A stretch of DNA of 7,239 nt from Methanobacteriota archaeon (lineage in GTDB: Archaea; Thermoplasmatota; DTKX01; GCA-020343715), in contig JAUVEQ010000146.1 in the NCBI GenBank assembly GCA_030594725.1, forward strand, positions 1-7,239. The letters run 5' to 3'. Shown here piece after piece: positions 4,854 to 7,239 of this stretch. Under the pieces are notes generated by a model. It was given only the letters and a program-made list of their open reading frames with translations. It was not told the origin of the DNA and made no database searches. Positions within the stretch are counted from its first letter, which is position 1. The number at the start of each line of letters is the position of its first letter. Position numbers and translations under genes: made by a program.

Positions 4854-7239
4854 TTAGATCCCCTCCTGATCGGTATCGTCTGCTCCAATCTCCGCGTCCG
4901 CGTCCTTCTCCTCGAGGTCCTTCTCGTCGATCTCGATGGTCACATCCTCGGAGGGACCAGAGTCGGGTCTGGAGGTCTCGGTCTTCGGTCGCTCGTCAGG
5001 TGGAGCAAGCTCGTGCACCTCCTCCTCCTCGTCGATGACGATCTCCTCCTCCTCCTCCTCGTCGATGACGATCTCCTCTTCTTCTTCCTCTTCCTCGAGG
5101 TCCTCCTCTTCCTCGACCTCGACCTCGGGCATGGCGGCGGGAGCCAGGACCTCGTCCTCCTCCACGTCGCGCATCTCCATCTCCGGCTCGGTCTTGCCCA
5201 GGCGCCACCAGCCGGCGATGATCGCGAAGATGAGCAGGATGAGGCCGAGTATCAGGACCACGTAGCCCCACGAGAAGCCCTCGTCCTCGACACCACTGAA
5301 GAAGGCATGCTTGACGGTCTCCTCCCAGGTAGCCTCGTTCCCCGCTACATCCACCGCGGAGATCACGATCGGGTTGTTCTCGTTGACGTTCAGGGAGTAG
5401 TCCAGCACGAAGTAGCCCTCGGCGCTAACTGGAACCAGCTCGCCGTTGATCAGGACCTGGATGGCATCATCCGTGAATCCGGTGATGGTCATGGTCGCTT
5501 GCTGGCCCTTCTCTGTCTTGTAGACCATCTCGCCGACGCTGTTCTCCTGGAGGCCAGAAATCCTGACCACCAGGGCGGGGGCGATGGTGTCCATGTAGAC
5601 ACGGCGCTCGGTGACCACCGAGTTCCCTGCCCTGTCCATGATGGTCAGGACGAACCGGTTGGCACCCTCCAGCAGGGTCACGGGGATGGAGAATGTATCG
5701 TTCAGGATCGGATACTCATCTCCGTTCACATCGACCGTGACCGCACCGATGGTAGTGCCCTCTAGCACGTAATCGGAGGTGGTGACGATGTCGATATCCT
5801 CCTCTGGTTGGGTTATCACGTAGGTTGGAGGTTCGAGGTCCACCGTGACCGACATATGGGCCACGACCTCATTGCCCGCAAGGTCCCTGGCCCGAACCTG
5901 GATGAGGTTCTCCCCCTCGATGCCCACGATCGCGTGGGTGAACAGGCCATGGTCCAGCGTGACCAGCTCATCGTTTATGAGGATGAAGGAGTCAGGGTCG
6001 GTGGTGCCTATGACCATGATGATCAGGTCTGATTGCCAGGTCACCTCCTCCGTCGGGGATTGGATCGCCAGGATGGGCTTCACGTCGTCCAAGGTCACGG
6101 TGCGCGTGATGATCACGTGGTTACCGGCGATGTCCGTCGCCTCCACGACCACCAGGTTCGTGCCACGACCGAGTAAGAGGACGTAGTTGAAGGTACCGTT
6201 GTTGTACTGGGCGGGGGTCAGGATGGCCCCGTTCACGGAGATGACCAGGTCATCCTCGGCCTGACCGCTCACCAGGCAGGATCCCTCGGTGAACATCTCG
6301 CCGTCCTCCGGGGTCAGGAGCACCACGTACGGTGGTTTGGTGTCCAGGACGACCTCCATCTTGATCGATTGAGCGTTGCCTAGCATGTCGGCCGCGGTCA
6401 CTGTGATGGTGTTCGGTCCCTCGACCAGGTCCACGTCGGCAGTGAACAGGGTGCCGACGACGGGCGTCTCCACTCCGTTCACGAGCACGACGGCACCGGC
6501 CTCGGTGACACCCCGGACCTCGATGGTCGGCATGTTGGTCTGGTACTCGTTCGATGGGAAGTCTATCCGCAGCTCGGGTGGGAACGGGTCCACTTGCACA
6601 ACAGTCAGGGTGGTGGCGCTGTTGTTCGCGAAGTCCCAGGCGCGGGCGCGAATGATGAACATGCCGCCGTTGTCGATGACATCCTGATGAGATACGGTGA
6701 AGGTATGGGACCAGCTGGTGGTGCCCATGGTGTCGATCCACTCTATCCCATCGATGGACACCTCCACCATCTTGACGAGGGACTCGCTATCGAAGGACGA
6801 GCCCCTGACATCGATGGAGGTTGACCGCTGGATATGACCCGGCAAGGGTTCGTTGATGAAGATGTTCGGGGCCACATGGTCCTGTATCCTTATCGTCACA
6901 TCCTTGTTCTGGTCCAGTACCGCCGATGCCCTCTCGTTTATGGCATTGAAGGTCACGTTGAGCTGGTACGGTGACCGGGTGAACATACCGGTCTCCCGGA
7001 ACTGGAAGGAGTTCAGGAACAGCTCGGGGATGCCCGATGGGTCCACCTGGGTGTAGATGCCGATCAAGGAGTGATGGTTGTCCATTATCTCCACAATGGC
7101 GTTCTCCACCCATTGGCCGGTGTCCCACTCCACCTTCACATTGAGGCGATACCAGAACTTGGCGGAACCGCTCTCGATTATCAACACGGTCCCCTCGTCC
7201 AGGGAATCGAGGGCGGGCTCGTACAGCTCGACGTTCGCG
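4854..7239 (-). CDS. Partial large surface protein: Ig-like repeats, C-terminal membrane anchor and acidic cytoplasmic tail (gene A)
   Basis: The frame is already open at the window edge: 17 complete codons lie upstream of the GTG at 7187, so that GTG is internal and the N-terminus is missing. About 794 residues are visible. In order: a carboxypeptidase-regulatory-like beta-sandwich (7178 to about 6876, with a W-x2-L-x2-KV-x-W start and a later SPY); a long Ig-like unit with a SIDGIEW motif; about five Ig-like units of 82-86 residues ending in LDTKPP-like boundaries; a transmembrane helix (5270-5205) followed by RLGK, which fits positive-inside; and a 116-residue tail rich in Glu/Asp. The protein is inferred to stand outside the cell on one C-terminal anchor with the tail in the cytoplasm. 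The stop is TAA at 4856-4854, directly abutting gene B. Function is unknown; adhesion or polysaccharide binding is plausible. No catalytic motif is seen. By analogy with gene B, the missing N-terminal part is probably a beta-helix. Confidence 0.93.
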   Translation of the reverse strand, partial: ANVELYEPALDSLDEGTVLIIESGSAKFWYRLNVKVEWDTGQWVENAIVEIMDNHHSLIGIYTQVDPSGIPELFLNSFQFRETGMFTRSPYQLNVTFNAINERASAVLDQNKDVTIRIQDHVAPNIFINEPLPGHIQRSTSIDVRGSSFDSESLVKMVEVSIDGIEWIDTMGTTSWSHTFTVSHQDVIDNGGMFIIRARAWDFANNSATTLTVVQVDPFPPELRIDFPSNEYQTNMPTIEVRGVTEAGAVVLVNGVETPVVGTLFTADVDLVEGPNTITVTAADMLGNAQSIKMEVVLDTKPPYVVLLTPEDGEMFTEGSCLVSGQAEDDLVISVNGAILTPAQYNNGTFNYVLLLGRGTNLVVVEATDIAGNHVIITRTVTLDDVKPILAIQSPTEEVTWQSDLIIMVIGTTDPDSFILINDELVTLDHGLFTHAIVGIEGENLIQVRARDLAGNEVVAHMSVTVDLEPPTYVITQPEEDIDIVTTSDYVLEGTTIGAVTVDVNGDEYPILNDTFSIPVTLLEGANRFVLTIMDRAGNSVVTERRVYMDTIAPALVVRISGLQENSVGEMVYKTEKGQQATMTITGFTDDAIQVLINGELVPVSAEGYFVLDYSLNVNENNPIVISAVDVAGNEATWEETVKHAFFSGVEDEGFSWGYVVLILGLILLIFAIIAGWWRLGKTEPEMEMRDVEEDEVLAPAAMPEVEVEEEEDLEEEEEEEEIVIDEEEEEEIVIDEEEEVHELAPPDERPKTETSRPDSGPSEDVTIEIDEKDLEEKDADAEIGADDTDQEGI
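4862..4867 (-). promoter_or_regulatory. Shine-Dalgarno AGGAGG for gene B, inside the last codons of gene A
   Basis: The minus strand reads AGGAGG followed by 8 nt and then ATG at 4853. The motif sits within the codons for the last residues (QEG) of gene A, so ribosomes finishing gene A are placed next to the gene B start. This supports an operon with translational coupling and fixes the gene B start. Confidence 0.85.
5021..5080 (-). repeat. Near-perfect 30-bp direct tandem duplication in the acidic tail
   Basis: Positions 5021-5050 and 5051-5080 are identical except for one base near the right end (c at 5049, t at 5079). Each copy encodes one ten-residue unit of the IVID plus polyglutamate repeat, so the frame is kept. 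The surrounding cct/ctt triplet runs make the region prone to slippage and to length differences between strains. Confidence 0.9.
5205..5270 (-). other. C-terminal transmembrane helix (gene A)
   Basis: Twenty-two residues from WGYVVLILGL to IIAGWW are uninterrupted hydrophobic, bounded by aromatic residues and followed by RLGK on the C-terminal side. With an exported N-terminal part this gives one anchor and a cytoplasmic tail. It is not an LPXTG or PGF-CTERM type signal, because a long tail follows. Confidence 0.92.
5300..6872 (-). repeat. Tandem Ig-like beta-sandwich repeats (gene A)
   Basis: Six units. The first is longer (6872 to about 6576) with VSIDGIEWIDTMG and a FIIRARAWDFANNS strand, resembling Big_7-type domains. 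The following units resemble glucodextranase-B-like Ig domains: an 'h-x-G-x-T-[ED]-x-x-A-x-V-x-V-N-G' front, 'h-x-E-G-x-N-x-h-x-V-x-A-x-D-x-A-G-N' in the second half, and a boundary 'D-T-x-P-P'. Boundary aspartates lie at nt 6590, 6344, 6086, 5840 and 5591, giving spacings of 246-258 bp. The last unit (to about 5300) is more divergent and leads to the membrane helix. Their likely role is a rigid stalk. Confidence 0.85.
6876..7178 (-). other. Carboxypeptidase-regulatory-like linker domain (gene A)
   Basis: The visible start of gene A carries ESGSAKFWYRLNVKVEW, then WVENAIVEIMDNHHS, then a QVDPSGIPEL segment and RSPYQLNV, ending before the first Ig-like unit. It matches the gene B linker in motif order: G-S, then W-x2-L-x2-KV-x-W, then an 'A-h-V-x-h-x-D' strand, a G turn, and SPY. 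The residues before it (ANVELYEPALDSLDEGT) would then be the end of a beta-helix. Confidence 0.6.

Larger units (their letters stand above)
4857..5204 (-). other. Acidic cytoplasmic tail with IVID-EEEE repeats (gene A)
   Basis: The tail has 116 residues, of which about 55 are Asp or Glu and about 8 are Lys or Arg. It contains runs of 4-8 glutamates interrupted twice by IVID, and a third, diverged hydrophobic patch, VTIEIDEKD, nearer the end. A PPDERPKTETSRPDSGPSED stretch between them is proline/serine/threonine-rich. It is predicted to be disordered and to act as a charged docking segment; its partner is unknown. Confidence 0.8.

Noticed and set aside
4854..4856. TAA as a premature stop splitting one giant gene
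   Set aside because: The stop is preceded by a complete membrane anchor and acidic tail and followed at once by a start codon with an AGGAGG and a signal peptide, which is a normal gene boundary.
4996..5271. Arg/Gly-rich minus-strand frame resembling an RGG protein
   Set aside because: It is another frame of the repeated GAGGAGG tract that encodes the acidic tail, and has no separate start signal.
5013..5765. Plus-strand open frame with Leu/Asp repeats opposite the acidic tail
   Set aside because: It is the complement of the glutamate runs (GAG/GAA read as CTC/TTC) and so a shadow of the tail repeat.
7185..7187. GTG at 7187 as the start of gene A
   Set aside because: The frame is open for 17 more codons to the window edge, the protein would begin in the middle of a domain shared with gene B, and no signal peptide follows although the protein has a C-terminal anchor.

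Overview
The window is entirely protein-coding on the minus strand. It holds two very large, tandem, co-oriented genes for secreted, repeat-built cell-surface proteins, and both are cut by the window edges. Reading from high to low coordinates, gene A (positions 7239 to 4854) enters already open and ends with a C-terminal membrane anchor and a highly acidic tail. Gene B (4853 to 1) starts on the very next base with its own Shine-Dalgarno and signal peptide, and is still open at base 1. The only in-frame stop in the whole minus-strand frame across 7.2 kb is the single TAA at 4856-4854, so the two genes lie in the same frame with no spacer.

Layout. Gene A (N-terminus missing) shows a carboxypeptidase-regulatory-like beta-sandwich domain, then one long Ig-like unit of the 'SxDGxxW' type, about five shorter Ig-like units of roughly 82 residues, one transmembrane helix, and a 116-residue tail of which nearly half is Asp/Glu. 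Gene B shows a signal peptide, a solenoid of about ten 20-residue coils with a tyrosine at the same place in nine consecutive coils, a longer NosD-like right-handed beta-helix with an asparagine-ladder pattern, the same linker domain, the same long Ig-like unit, then about 82-residue Ig-like units running off the edge. The matching domain order implies that A and B are tandem paralogs. By extension, the missing part of A is probably a beta-helix, and the missing end of B probably a membrane anchor with a tail.

Organism. Architecture (signal peptide, beta-helix, Ig repeats, single C-terminal helix, acidic cytoplasmic end), many N-X-S/T sequons, the Shine-Dalgarno and the GC-rich third codon positions fit an archaeon, most plausibly of the Thermoplasmatota/Euryarchaeota side, where giant proteins of this kind are common. 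This is inference from style. No marker gene is present and a bacterium is not excluded.

How they may work together. Tight coupling suggests that the two proteins are made together and displayed side by side on the cell surface as long stalks (Ig repeats) carrying a beta-helix head, which could bind or process polysaccharide or act in adhesion. No catalytic residues can be assigned. No RNA gene, mobile element, CRISPR array, promoter or terminator is visible, and there is no gene-free stretch.
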